Virus record (IMG/VR): IMGVR_UViG_3300047328_000111
Coordinates: 1-27,576 of that record
DNA length: 27,576 nucleotides
Strand: one strand, 5' to 3'
Origin: a virus
Part shown: positions 6,572 to 15,148 of the stretch, in pieces
Layout: every line of letters starts with the position of its first letter
How positions within the stretch are numbered: the first letter of the stretch is position 1
The notes under the pieces: model-generated
What the model saw: the letters and a program-made list of their open reading frames with translations, nothing else
What the model was told of the DNA's origin: nothing
Database searches by the model: none
Translations under genes and position numbers: made by a program

Positions 6572-7639
6572 TCAATAGACGATGCAGGGCATGACGGCCG
6601 CATTGCGCGGCCGGGTTTCCGACGCGGTACCGGCGATGCTGATGTTTCCGCTGGCTGGCTGCGGAATGAGACCGTAGCCAGCGTCAGCTGCCGGAGCAAA
6701 GGGGCCACCAGCCTGTACCTGATAGCCGATCCCGCCAATCACGTTTGATGAGAAAGTCCCGGTATAGGGCCCAATGCTGTCCGCCTGCTGCTTGCCCAGA
6801 ACGCGCGACACGTCTATGCCGCGGCCATCGTCGAAGAAGCGCATGAATTCACCACGCAGATCGGGCAGACGAATCGTCGTGCTGCCATCGCCCGATGAGA
6901 ATGCGGTCCAAAGGCGCTTGCTGGCATCCTGCCAGTCTGTCTCGGAAACGATGCGGCCCGAATTGAGCGCGTAATCGGCCAAGGCCGGATAGGACGCGCG
7001 AAGGAAGGTCGCTCCATTGGCGCGTAGTGTGTACGGCAGCACCGAATTGCCAAGGCCCATCACCAGCTGACCGGTCACGCCGGGCTTCTGCACAATCGCC
7101 TGCGCCGGATTGCTGACCAGCAACACCTGGAACTTCGTGCCATCATAGGCGGCGAGCACCATGCTGCCTGCAATGAACGCGCCGGCCGCAAGATCGCTGC
7201 CGTCGATATTCACGACCGCTTTCGCTCCCTTGCTGTTGGCATTGAGCGTCACAGCACCGGTGTTGGCGTTAGCAATCTTCATCAGCAGCACCATGCCGAG
7301 ATAGAGATTGCCCGGGTTGGGCTCGAAGGTGCCGGTCAGTGCGTTCGTTCCCGCAACGCTGGCAAACGGAATGCTCAGCGTGAAGTTCAGCGCCTCGAGA
7401 CCGTCGCCGACGACCTGCGTCGCCTGCTGTGCGGCAATCGCCTTGATCGCCTGCCACAGCTGCGTGAGGTCCGTCGCACTCGGCGTCAGACCAGCTTCGG
7501 TGATGACCTTCAGGATTTCGCGCTGCGGATGCTCAATTGAAGCTGCGGGCGGAATCGAGCCAGGCGTTCCCGTGGCGGGATTGCCATTGACATAGGGCGC
7601 GTCTTCATTCGCCGCACCGAAGGGCTGATTGTATTTCAT
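6572..7639 (-). CDS. Tail fibre/collar-domain protein
   Basis: 355 residues from ATG at 7639 (MKYNQPFGAA), preceded by AAGAGA; longer frames overlap gp48. The N-terminus with Pro/Asn/Gly and an AASIEHPQREILKVI helix is usual for Mu/P2-like fibres attached to the baseplate. The C-terminal third has the phage tail collar signature: YPALADYAL, DGSTTIRLPDLRGEFMRFFDDG, and ends ETRPRNAAVMPCIVY, close to fibre C-termini of P2/Mu type. It is the first gene after baseplate gp48, the usual position. Role: host receptor binding or short collar fibre. Confidence 0.85.
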   Translation of the reverse strand: MKYNQPFGAANEDAPYVNGNPATGTPGSIPPAASIEHPQREILKVITEAGLTPSATDLTQLWQAIKAIAAQQATQVVGDGLEALNFTLSIPFASVAGTNALTGTFEPNPGNLYLGMVLLMKIANANTGAVTLNANSKGAKAVVNIDGSDLAAGAFIAGSMVLAAYDGTKFQVLLVSNPAQAIVQKPGVTGQLVMGLGNSVLPYTLRANGATFLRASYPALADYALNSGRIVSETDWQDASKRLWTAFSSGDGSTTIRLPDLRGEFMRFFDDGRGIDVSRVLGKQQADSIGPYTGTFSSNVIGGIGYQVQAGGPFAPAADAGYGLIPQPASGNISIAGTASETRPRNAAVMPCIVY

Positions 7640-7676
7640 CGTTATGGTCTCTTGGAGTTGACGGAAAACGCGAGGA

Positions 7677-8441
7677 TCAGGGCGTTCCGGCCATCGGATT
7701 GGCAGCGTCGATGCCGGAGTAGTCGAAAGCGATTTCCGTGTGCGCCGGCTTCCAGCGCCGGAGCACACATTCAAGGTCAGTCGCGATCGCTATGCGCAGA
7801 TGAGGGTCAACGCCGGTCTGACCAGAAGCCACGCGAAACCAGCTCAGGCGCGGCGATGACAGCGACACAGTCCAAAAGAAGCGTACTTCAGGCGGCCCAA
7901 TTTCCCAGCGAGGCCCGCCATAGGGCACGAAGTCCTGACCGTAGCCGCGCCCATCGCTGAACACGGTATCGTCCGAATGCGGAGCGCCTGCGGGATATAC
8001 CGGGGGAATCCAGGCGCGCGTGTCGCCGACCTGCGATATGCCGCACATGAACGGCGCGTGTTCGCGGATGGCGATCGTGTAGCCCAGCTTTGCCGCGACG
8101 CCGATGAAGAATGCGCGCGACTGACCACCTTCGGTCGTCATGCGATTGAGCAGCGCGGTATGGCGCGCTTCGATCGTCAGCGGCTCGGCGACGCAGGGAT
8201 CCGGGAGACCGAAGGCCCGCTCCCACTCCGGCAACAACTCGATTGTCGCGCGTGGATCGCTTTCGCGCCTCAGCAGGTCATCCACACGGCCGTCAACGAA
8301 GCCGAAGATTTCGGCGAGGCCGCGGATAACGCGCATCAGCACGCTTTGCGGGTCGCGCGGCCAAGCGATGCCGCGCGGCAGCAGCGCCGCTAGAGCGTGC
8401 GCGTACTCCGCGCCCCCTCGGCGCAGCTGCTGGTCAGGCAT
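7677..8441 (-). CDS. Mu gp48-like baseplate/tail protein (DUF2313, YmfQ family)
   Basis: 254 residues; ATG overlaps the end of the gp47-like gene by 8 nt. AEYAHALAALLPRGIAWPRDP at the start and the ELLPEWERAFGLPDPC block (about 70-86) followed by RHTALLNRMTTEGGQS are diagnostic of the YmfQ/DUF2313 family, equivalent to Mu gp48 and P2 gpI-like proteins. These link the baseplate wedge to the tail fibres. Order gp44-45-46-47-48 then fibre is exactly that of Mu. The C-terminal half contains a beta-rich insertion with several Gly/Pro turns. Confidence 0.88.
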   Translation of the reverse strand: MPDQQLRRGGAEYAHALAALLPRGIAWPRDPQSVLMRVIRGLAEIFGFVDGRVDDLLRRESDPRATIELLPEWERAFGLPDPCVAEPLTIEARHTALLNRMTTEGGQSRAFFIGVAAKLGYTIAIREHAPFMCGISQVGDTRAWIPPVYPAGAPHSDDTVFSDGRGYGQDFVPYGGPRWEIGPPEVRFFWTVSLSSPRLSWFRVASGQTGVDPHLRIAIATDLECVLRRWKPAHTEIAFDYSGIDAANPMAGTP

Positions 8442-9492
8442 AGGTGATCGTTCCCAGCACCGGGATATGACCGGGCGACTGCATCGCGGTAGAGCTGAAG
8501 GTCAGTTCGTGATGGTCTTCGCCAATGGCGCCGCTGATCGCTTCGTCAACCCATGACCGGTAGACGGTCTGGCCTGGCGGACAACGTTCAATGAGCATCT
8601 GCTTTACGGCCGCCGCGATGGCGGCGCGGGTGGCGGCGTTGTCGGTGCTCAGGGACGTGATGGTGAAATTTACCGGTTGAAGGATCGGTGCGACGACAAA
8701 GAAATCCTTCACTGCGACCGGACGCACCGTGTCGAGATAGGCGCGCACTGCATCGATGTCGCCACTTTGCGGAATGCCAGATTGGCCGGCCCGCAATTCA
8801 TCCATCATGAAGCGAACGGTAACGGTGCCGATGCCCATTTCGTTCGGATACGACCAAGCCCGGCTGACGCCGGAAATTTTGCGTGTCCACGCGACATAGT
8901 CGTCAGCATCGCCACCCATGGGAGGGCGCTGGATGCGAAACAAGACACGTTCCCGCAGACTATCGTCGCTCTCGATATCGACGCCGCCGATCAGCGAGAC
9001 TACGACGGCAGTTGCATCGACGCCGGCAACGGCACCCGAAAGATTAAGGGAGGCGCCGCTATCCTGATTGCCCGCCGATCCCGGCGTCAGCGCTCGGATG
9101 GCCGCCGGCGTAGCCGCACTGCCAATCGTGATCTGCTCGGTCGTCTCGTACTGCACACCACCGGTCGCAGCGGCGAGCCTTGTCCCGGCCGGCAGAACCG
9201 TCCCATCGATCCCCGTGAAAGTGGCCGTGCCGGCGGCGTATGTCGCGTCCTTTCGGCCACCGATCCAGATATTGGCGTGCCGGTCGAGCCATTCCCGTTC
9301 TGCCGTATCGGGCAGGAGTTGCTGCGAGACCCAGAACACATATCGCAGCACAAGATGGGCCAGCGCCGACATCGCGTCCGCGACCTTCGGCAGCACACCA
9401 TTTCCGATGACGGAAGCGCCCTGCAGTGCGGCCGCAACGTTGTCGCGCGTAAGACGGCGCACATCGGCAAGGCTTGGAGTCGTCCAGGGCAT
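8434..9492 (-). CDS. Baseplate wedge protein J, Mu gp47-like
   Basis: 352 residues from ATG at 9492 (MPWTTPSLADVRRLTRDN), 1 nt after the gp46 stop; frames before it are shadow. Matches the baseplate J-like family: AEREWLDRHANIWG-type motif (about 65-76), GTATFTGIDGTVLPAGTRL, GVQYETTEQITI, and the VVSLIGGVDIESDDSLRERVLFRIQRPPMGGDADDYVAWTR stretch in the middle, which contains the family hallmark. The C-terminal half covers conserved PNEMGIGTVTVRFM and the helical end. Role: wedge component that triggers sheath contraction. Length is normal. Confidence 0.92.
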   Translation of the reverse strand: MPWTTPSLADVRRLTRDNVAAALQGASVIGNGVLPKVADAMSALAHLVLRYVFWVSQQLLPDTAEREWLDRHANIWIGGRKDATYAAGTATFTGIDGTVLPAGTRLAAATGGVQYETTEQITIGSAATPAAIRALTPGSAGNQDSGASLNLSGAVAGVDATAVVVSLIGGVDIESDDSLRERVLFRIQRPPMGGDADDYVAWTRKISGVSRAWSYPNEMGIGTVTVRFMMDELRAGQSGIPQSGDIDAVRAYLDTVRPVAVKDFFVVAPILQPVNFTITSLSTDNAATRAAIAAAVKQMLIERCPPGQTVYRSWVDEAISGAIGEDHHELTFSSTAMQSPGHIPVLGTITYA

Positions 9493-9493
9493 G

Positions 9494-9988
9494 TCAGTTT
9501 CCGCTTTCCGTCCAGAGATCGAGGAAGCGCAGCGCGATCGCCGGAAGCGGCCCGCGATACAGCACCACCTTGACCGACACCGCATTCACTCCATCGCGCG
9601 ACGCGAGCACGTCGATGCGCGACACGATCCGTTGATCAATGAACGGTTGCAGCGCCTCGCGAACATAATCCTCCGCGCGGATCAGCAGCCCGCCTTCCCG
9701 CGCCGCCATTCCGGTGATCTTGGCGCGCTCGAGAAGCCAGAGCCGCGTCCCGATCGGCCAGCCATCCCAGATTTCCTGAACGTCCGTATCGCCCCACCAG
9801 CCGCGCCGGTCGGTGCTGCCCGGATCCGGGAGAACATCGTCCGCTTCAGCCAGTCGATCCGTACCCAACGCGACCATGACCGCTGTTGCCAGATCGTGAC
9901 TGTCGTCGAGTGAGCCATCGCCGAGCATCAACCAATCGGCTGCGGTTCCGATCAGTTCAGCCCGGGTCACAACACGAATATCAGTCAT
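9494..9988 (-). CDS. Baseplate protein gp46-like (P2 W-type)
   Basis: 164 residues. The GTRLWLLERAKIT and RAEDYVREALQPFIDQRIVSRIDV blocks are those of the phage GP46 family, with a downstream KVVLYRGPLPAIALRFLDLW beta-helix end. These small wedge proteins correspond to T4 gp25/P2 gpW and sit between spike gp45 and J-like gp47. ATG overlaps the stop of the gp45-like gene by one base. The N-terminal half has a W-G-D cluster typical of the family. Normal length. Confidence 0.88.
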   Translation of the reverse strand: MTDIRVVTRAELIGTAADWLMLGDGSLDDSHDLATAVMVALGTDRLAEADDVLPDPGSTDRRGWWGDTDVQEIWDGWPIGTRLWLLERAKITGMAAREGGLLIRAEDYVREALQPFIDQRIVSRIDVLASRDGVNAVSVKVVLYRGPLPAIALRFLDLWTESGN

Positions 9989-10554
9989 CAGGTCACCGCG
10001 AAGACCTTCGAGGACGGTCCATCGACCGTGACCACAGCCGATGGCGCGGGATCGGCACCAAGGTCGATGCGATCGGGCTTCACCACGATCATCATGTTAT
10101 TGACCTTCACCGTGGCCTTATCTTTCGCAAAGGTCACAGTGAGTTGGCCGTTCGTAATCGTGAGGGGCTTTTGCGCGGCACCGGCATCGATCTTGATCCC
10201 GTCGCGCGACACGTAAATGCGCTGCCCCTGATCGTCATACAGCACGCTTTCGCCCGGCTTGAGGCCTTTCGGCCTGTGCCGACGGTCATCGACCGCGAGA
10301 ATGACCGGATGCGAGCGATTGCCGCCCAGGTAGGCGATGATGGCTTCGGGATATTTTCCGCCGGCGCCGGGCAGCGGTACGGAGGAAACGCCATACTGCT
10401 GAAAGCGTTCGATGCCGGTGTGCTGCTCGTTGGCCAGCACCTGCACATTCGCTTCCTGCAGCTTCGGATCATCGTTGCTTTTGATCAGCAGGCCGCGACT
10501 GATACCGATATAGCTACGGCGCGCGGCATCGTTTGTGTTGCTGCGCATTGTCAT
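9988..10554 (-). CDS. Baseplate spike protein, Mu gp45-like (V family)
   Basis: 188 residues. The first half (about 15-85) has the OB-fold layout of Mu gp45: SRGLLIKSNDDPKLQEANVQVL, then FQQYGVSSVPLPG and EAIIAYLGGNRSHPVILAVDD, the central motif of the family. The C-terminal half is a beta-helix-like run of short strands ending near DGPSSKVFAVT. Homologues form the trimeric membrane-piercing spike. ATG at 10554 overlaps the TGA of gp44. The length is close to Mu gp45; I did not see the terminal HxH iron motif that some spikes carry. Confidence 0.88.
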   Translation of the reverse strand: MTMRSNTNDAARRSYIGISRGLLIKSNDDPKLQEANVQVLANEQHTGIERFQQYGVSSVPLPGAGGKYPEAIIAYLGGNRSHPVILAVDDRRHRPKGLKPGESVLYDDQGQRIYVSRDGIKIDAGAAQKPLTITNGQLTVTFAKDKATVKVNNMMIVVKPDRIDLGADPAPSAVVTVDGPSSKVFAVT

Positions 10555-11615
10555 GTCGCACCGCCTGGGCCCGTCGCGACTCCGCCCGTACCGAGCGTTG
10601 CTTCTGTCACCAACTCAAGCGTGGTCGTGGTACCCTCATCGCTCTGCTCGAATGTGACGGATTGAATGGCGAGATCGGTGTTCTCGATGTCGCACGTCGG
10701 AGAATTGAGCGTGACCTTTTTGCCCATTTCCCAGATCGCGCCATCGGGCCGCAGCCAGCCTTGCACTGTGATGAAGAGCTGCAGATAGGTGTAGGCCTGC
10801 TGCTTCTTTTCGCGCTCCAGACGATCCTGCAGGTCCTGCTTCGTCGAAGGCTGTTCCGAAATCAGCAGCAACGGACGATAGCGCTGCATCAGAGGGTTTT
10901 CGAGAAACGCCGATGGCGAGGCGACCGCTTCACCGTTCCGGTTATCGCTTCCCGGCGCCTGGCCGACGCCGTAAATCTGGCCGTTCATGGCGTCGTCGCG
11001 AATGACACCCCGCGCGCGCCAGATATTTTTTCCCTCTTCCAGCTTGGCCTGAGACGGGCCGTTCTCCGGCTGCCCGGCTACGAGATCGCCGTCCGGATTG
11101 CTGATCATCGTGATGCCCCGCACACGCGCAAGGCGCTCTATGAGCTGCCACGCCGTCTCCCCGGGATGCACATGAACACGATCGAACGGGCGCTCTGCCC
11201 CCGCCGGCGGATTCCGCATAACCAGATTGACGTTGAATGGCGCCAGAACCGACCGCGCAATCGCTTCAAACGTGTAGCCCTTGAACTCTCCGGTCTTCGT
11301 GATGACCGAAGACTTCACAATATCGATCGTCTTTCCGACGACGCCGATCTGCACGCCTTTGCGGTAGGCGTCGAAAGCTGGCTGACGCAGCCAGACGAAG
11401 CCATCGATGACCTTGTAACCCGCGAGCGTCACAGAGGCTGCATCGCCTGGGCGGACCTTCGTCTGCGCCGCCGTGGTGCCGGTCACCGGCTCGACGATGC
11501 TCACCGTCGCCCGGAACATCGGATCGGACATGTCATGAACGACCTGCACGGCCGTCCAGTCACGATATTTCCGGCCGTTGACCTGAACCTCACAATACTC
11601 TTCCGGACGCGGCAT
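10551..11615 (-). CDS. Baseplate hub protein, Mu gp44-like (P2 D type)
   Basis: 354 residues; ATG at 11615 begins 3 nt after the stop of the gp43 C-terminal gene. The N-terminus MPRPEEYCEVQVNGRKYRDW and the VQVVHDMSDPMFRATVS stretch match Mu gp44 hub proteins. The middle has HVHPGETAWQLIERLARVRGITM, a LysM-like/hub motif, then AKLEEGKNI and a YGVGQAPGSD region. The C-terminal RPLLLISEQPSTKQDLQDRLE and WLRPDGAIWEMGKKVTL blocks are highly typical. Role: central hub of the contractile baseplate that holds the spike and contacts the tape measure. Length is normal. Confidence 0.9.
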   Translation of the reverse strand: MPRPEEYCEVQVNGRKYRDWTAVQVVHDMSDPMFRATVSIVEPVTGTTAAQTKVRPGDAASVTLAGYKVIDGFVWLRQPAFDAYRKGVQIGVVGKTIDIVKSSVITKTGEFKGYTFEAIARSVLAPFNVNLVMRNPPAGAERPFDRVHVHPGETAWQLIERLARVRGITMISNPDGDLVAGQPENGPSQAKLEEGKNIWRARGVIRDDAMNGQIYGVGQAPGSDNRNGEAVASPSAFLENPLMQRYRPLLLISEQPSTKQDLQDRLEREKKQQAYTYLQLFITVQGWLRPDGAIWEMGKKVTLNSPTCDIENTDLAIQSVTFEQSDEGTTTTLELVTEATLGTGGVATGPGGAT

Positions 11616-11618
11616 GCG

Positions 11619-12269
11619 TCACTCCGAGAACGCGACACCTGTCGCCGGCATGAAGGCAGGATGAATGACGCGATTTTCGGAAATCAGTTCGTCCGACCGC
11701 GTCGCATCGGCATAAAGACGCTGGGCCAGCGCGACCGCCGGCAGCGACCCGACTGCGTAAGCTACAACCTGCGGCAGGGTCCGGCCCCGATCGACCAGAT
11801 CGCGCGTGACTGAGGCCCGCAAGCTGACCAGCGCAAGATAGATCGCGCTATCGTCACGATCGCCGGCAGCATCGATCGCGCCCTGAAACAGCGGTGCGAC
11901 ATAGGCGAGAAGATCCTGCGCATCGGCCCGGGAGCGCACCTGCGTATCGGCGATGATGCGCGCCGTGGCGATCAAGGACAGCCAGAACGCGACATCGGCC
12001 ACCGTGCCGGTGTAGCCGCTCATCCGTGCGCGAAACCCATCGACGGCCGAAAGCGTGGTGCCGGCCGTCAGTAGCAGCGTGAAACAGGCACGCAGACGCG
12101 TACCGGCGGTGCCAGCCTCGAGCGCACTTTCGGCATCGGCACTCAGTTCTCCGGCCGCCCGGCGCAAAGCCGAGGCCGCAAGCGTCGTGCGGTCCGATGG
12201 CGCGGCAATAAGCCCAGCCAGCGCCGCGCGGAGCGCAGCCGCTTCCACTTTCCGTTTGGCGAGGTTCAT
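11619..12269 (-). CDS. DNA circularisation/tail protein, C-terminal part (Mu gp43-like)
   Basis: 216 residues, Ala/Arg-rich helical. The end LISENRVIHPAFMPATGVAF matches the conserved C-terminus of Mu gp43 (N) family proteins, and GRTLPQVVAYAVGSLPAVALAQRLYAD just before it is also typical. Family members are single chains with the N-terminal DNA_circ domain followed by this part. Here the N-terminal domain is the separate upstream gene, whose TGA overlaps this ATG (ATGA at 12266-12269). The two peptides may still assemble together. Mu gp43 is needed for tail assembly; the 'DNA circularisation' name is historical. Confidence 0.75.
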   Translation of the reverse strand: MNLAKRKVEAAALRAALAGLIAAPSDRTTLAASALRRAAGELSADAESALEAGTAGTRLRACFTLLLTAGTTLSAVDGFRARMSGYTGTVADVAFWLSLIATARIIADTQVRSRADAQDLLAYVAPLFQGAIDAAGDRDDSAIYLALVSLRASVTRDLVDRGRTLPQVVAYAVGSLPAVALAQRLYADATRSDELISENRVIHPAFMPATGVAFSE

Positions 12270-12745
12270 GTATTGACGCCGTCCAGCACAGCCGCAGCGG
12301 CAGCGGCGGCGGCATCGGCTCCCTTACGAACGACCGCCGCCGTATCGGTCGCGACCGGCAATGACAGGACGCCGGCTTCGACGAAGTTCATTTCGAAGGT
12401 GGCCATGCCGCCCTTCTGGCGATTTTCGATGACGGTGAAGCCGTTGCAATTGGCCCGCAGGGAACCCCACGACGGGTGCACCAGCATCCCCGCCCCTTCG
12501 GCCTCGAGCGCCCGGATCAATTCCGTGCGCTGCGCTTCGTAATCGTCTCCCAGAACATAGCCGGTGATGACGACGCGACGGGCACGGCGCCCCATGTCCT
12601 CCGTATACGGATCATCGCGTTTCGCGAATTCGAACACCGCATCGCGGCGTCCGCCGATTCCGGCGGCCTGCTCGACATGAAACGGAGCCCCGCGATAGGA
12701 TGCGCGCCGCAAGTTCCGACGCCAGGTCGTGTCAGGGAGAGGCAT
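12266..12745 (-). CDS. DNA circularisation protein N-terminal domain (Mu gp43-like)
   Basis: 159 residues from ATG 12745 (MPLPDTTWRRNLRRASYRG). The blocks RGAPFHVEQAAGIGGRR, FAKRDDPYTEDMGRRARRVVITGYVLGDDYEAQR, HPSWGS and GGMATFEMNFVEAG are the DNA_circ_N signature. After about residue 137 it becomes Ala-rich and ends in VLDGVNT at a TGA that overlaps the next ATG. Upstream there is no recognisable ribosome site: the 15 bases before the ATG lie inside the oppositely oriented gene at 12747, only 1 nt away. The insertion of that gene may have removed the original leader. Start is supported by the normal family N-terminus. Confidence 0.85.
   Translation of the reverse strand: MPLPDTTWRRNLRRASYRGAPFHVEQAAGIGGRRDAVFEFAKRDDPYTEDMGRRARRVVITGYVLGDDYEAQRTELIRALEAEGAGMLVHPSWGSLRANCNGFTVIENRQKGGMATFEMNFVEAGVLSLPVATDTAAVVRKGADAAAAAAAAVLDGVNT
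12672..12701 (+). promoter_or_regulatory. Candidate sigma70-type promoter for the antisense cargo gene
   Basis: TCGACA (12672-12677, five of six to TTGACA) and TAGGAT (12696-12701, four of six to TATAAT) with an 18-nt spacer. It lies 45 nt before the plus-strand ATG and inside the gp43 N-domain gene. Weak match; a guess that would explain independent expression. Confidence 0.3.
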
Positions 12746-12746
12746 A

Positions 12747-13253
12747 ATGCGGCTGCTAGTGGCTATGCTGCTTTTGGCCCCAACCGTCACGTCGGCTCAG
12801 CTAATTGAGCGCGATGTGCCGATTGTTGAAGCTGCAGCTTTCTTTCTGACGGGTGATCCGACGCCGAAGGTCAAAGGGACTACGGTCGTCACTCGGAACG
12901 GAAAGGCGATTTTTGCTCCTACCGAAAGTGAGCCGTGCAAGATCGCTTTAATCGAAAGCGATACAGCTAAAACTCTATTCGTTTTCGATTTTCGGAAACT
13001 GAACGCCGATCCGACTGTCAGGAACGTGACCTTCATCACCGTTCATGGCGATCCGGCCGTGTGTGAGATGACTTTATCCGATTTTTCTTCTGCAAATTTT
13101 CGCCCGGAGAACGTCGTATCACAGCGCTGCTCTAAGGAAGCTACGTTCACAGTAGTTGGGAACGTCGGCAGAGTGCTTTGGGCGTTCGATTATATCCAAA
13201 GGCGCTATTGCCGCGGGCTCCCCGCATTGCCGCGATACGTTGACCCGTACTGA
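12747..13253 (+). CDS. Plus-strand secreted protein, probable phage 'moron' cargo
   Basis: 168 residues on the opposite strand to all other genes. ATG at 12747 has a very strong AGGGAGAGG ribosome site 4 nt upstream; an earlier frame start at 12729 lies before it. The N-terminus is a Sec signal peptide (MRLLVAMLLLAPTVTSA, likely cut before Gln18). The mature part is beta-strand-rich with Cys at 64, 106, 128 and 155, allowing two disulfides, and there is no membrane segment. The sequence is visibly richer in A/T than its neighbours. It ends 2 nt before the tape-measure stop and starts 1 nt from the gp43 start. No family recognised; a periplasmic superinfection-exclusion, immunity or host-fitness factor is a fair guess. 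Confidence 0.8.
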   Translation: MRLLVAMLLLAPTVTSAQLIERDVPIVEAAAFFLTGDPTPKVKGTTVVTRNGKAIFAPTESEPCKIALIESDTAKTLFVFDFRKLNADPTVRNVTFITVHGDPAVCEMTLSDFSSANFRPENVVSQRCSKEATFTVVGNVGRVLWAFDYIQRRYCRGLPALPRYVDPY

Positions 13254-13255
13254 GG

Positions 13256-15148
13256 TTACTCCGCCTCACTCGCCGTCGCCATTGCTGGCGCTCGATTGAC
13301 CTGCACCTGCTCGAACAAGCCGCCGCCCGTGGACATATCGAGTTTCGTGCCTTTCGGAAATCCATTGAGGTCAATCCGCAGATTTGCGCTGCCTTCAACC
13401 TTTGTCGCGGAACGCTCCCGCTGATTTTCCTGGTCCAGCAGCGCGCCGAGCGGGCGGATATTACCTTGGCGCTTGGCTGTGTCCGCCGCCGGACGCGCGG
13501 GCCGCTCAAATTCGTAGACCATGCGGCGCGTGGCCGCTTCCGATGAACGATTGTTCTGCAGGAACTGCGTCAGACCAGAAAACTTCCGCGTCATTTCGTG
13601 GCGGAAGAACTCCTGCTGCGCTTCCGTCGTCTTCCAGTCCAGCCCGTTTTTCGCCGCGAATTGCTTCAGGTCGGTCCAGCGCGACGCGTGCCATTGCGCA
13701 ACGCCATAAGACGTACCGCCATCGCCGACCAGATTGGGGTTCAGGTTCCGGCCGCTTTCGCCTTGGAAATTGGCGATGACGCCCTTGGCGGACTCGTGGG
13801 TCATCCCCATTCGTTCGGTCAGGAACTTATGCCACGACTGAATGCGCTCCCGGCCAGTCTGGCCGACCGGGTCACGCTTCGGAATCGCTTCATCCGCCCC
13901 ACCTGAGGCGCCAGAAGATGGTGTTGCGCCCTCGCCGGTCGCTGTCGATCGACGGCCGGCACCGCTCGGACCGTAGGATGCCCGCTGGACCATACCCTCA
14001 AACCCGGCGCTACCATTCAGGCTCATGCGCTTGACGGCTTCGAGGCCTTCCTTGACGCCGTCGCGCGCACCTTCCTTGATCTTTTCTTCGAACTGACGGA
14101 TTTGATCATCCATCATATCGCGCTTTTCGATCAGGGGAGCGACGCGCTCCTTCGGTGCGCCGGCGTTCTGAAGACGATCGATCTCACGATCGGCCCTGTC
14201 GCGCTCCGCCTTCATCCGCGCGAGTTCATTTTGACGATGTTGCGCACCATCCTTGACCGGGTCGATCGTCTGAAGACTTTTCAGACCGCTGACCAGTGAA
14301 CTGATGAGCGTGTCGCCATCTTGGGACATCTGTTTCAGCGTCGAACTAAACGCCCGAATTGCGCTGGTGGCGAACGGCAGTGTATCGACCGTAAGCTGTT
14401 TGATCGCCTTATCAAACTCCATCCAGGCATTGTTGGCTTCGCGTGCGGCCTGATCGAGCTTTACGTTCGGCTGACCATGTTCCGACCGGGCTTCTGACAG
14501 AGCCTCGCGTGCCTTTTTCAGATCATCGACACCGGTGAAGCTTGGAAGACCTGCCGCGCCGGCCAGCATCCCGCGCTTGATAGGATCCTTTTGCGCCGCG
14601 AGCATTTCGATGGCGATGCGAAACGCATCGGTGTCATTCTTCGCTTTGCGAAGCTTGTCCGCCCACTCCTGTCCGGCCGGGGTCCTACGCAGGAACAGCA
14701 TGAACTCGCCCGTGTTATGGCGAAGTTCGAACATGTTCTTGGCGAAGTTCTTGACGTCGCCCTGGACCTCATCTGGCGCGATATCGAATTTCCGCGCGAC
14801 TGCCTGAAACTCTCGCAGATTCTCGGTTGCAAATCCGGTTTCGCGGCCGACGCGCTGCATCGCGATGTTCTCCCGCGTCAGATTGCGGAGACCACCAACC
14901 AGCGCCGCGACAGCGCCGGCGACGCCGATGCTGCCCACGCCCAATGAACTCATAACCGGCGCCAGACCGGTGCGCATGCCAGTCGAGACACCCTGAACCA
15001 CGCTGCCGAGGTCCTGAAAGTCCTTTTTGACGGCCTGCATTTCGCGGGTCGGCCGGATGGACTGAAGCTGAGCCCGGAGCGCGCGAAGGGGACCGGAGTA
15101 ACGGTCCTGAACTTCGGCGACCATGCGCAGGGTTTCGGCTTCGCTCAT
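13256..15148 (-). CDS. Tail tape measure protein with C-terminal lysozyme-like domain
   Basis: 630 residues. The N-terminal half is helical: the start AETLRMVAEVQDRYSGPLRALRAQLQSI is typical of tape measures, a hydrophobic Gly/Ala stretch follows near 65-90 (SLGVGSIGVAGAVAALVGG), then heptad-like coils to about 400. A Ser/Gly/Ala linker leads to residues about 432-560, a phage_tail_lysozyme domain: WHKFLTERMGMTHESAKGVIANFQGESG with likely catalytic Glu464, then NLVGDGGTSYGVAQWHASRW and FERPARPA. Such tape measures set tail length and locally open peptidoglycan at injection. The ATG overlaps the stop of the frameshifted chaperone. At 630 residues it implies a rather short tail. Confidence 0.9.
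   Translation of the reverse strand: MSEAETLRMVAEVQDRYSGPLRALRAQLQSIRPTREMQAVKKDFQDLGSVVQGVSTGMRTGLAPVMSSLGVGSIGVAGAVAALVGGLRNLTRENIAMQRVGRETGFATENLREFQAVARKFDIAPDEVQGDVKNFAKNMFELRHNTGEFMLFLRRTPAGQEWADKLRKAKNDTDAFRIAIEMLAAQKDPIKRGMLAGAAGLPSFTGVDDLKKAREALSEARSEHGQPNVKLDQAAREANNAWMEFDKAIKQLTVDTLPFATSAIRAFSSTLKQMSQDGDTLISSLVSGLKSLQTIDPVKDGAQHRQNELARMKAERDRADREIDRLQNAGAPKERVAPLIEKRDMMDDQIRQFEEKIKEGARDGVKEGLEAVKRMSLNGSAGFEGMVQRASYGPSGAGRRSTATGEGATPSSGASGGADEAIPKRDPVGQTGRERIQSWHKFLTERMGMTHESAKGVIANFQGESGRNLNPNLVGDGGTSYGVAQWHASRWTDLKQFAAKNGLDWKTTEAQQEFFRHEMTRKFSGLTQFLQNNRSSEAATRRMVYEFERPARPAADTAKRQGNIRPLGALLDQENQRERSATKVEGSANLRIDLNGFPKGTKLDMSTGGGLFEQVQVNRAPAMATASEAE

Noticed and set aside
13254-13300. 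Terminator after the plus-strand cargo gene
   Set aside because: Only a weak CGCC/GGCG pairing inside the tape-measure gene and no T-run.
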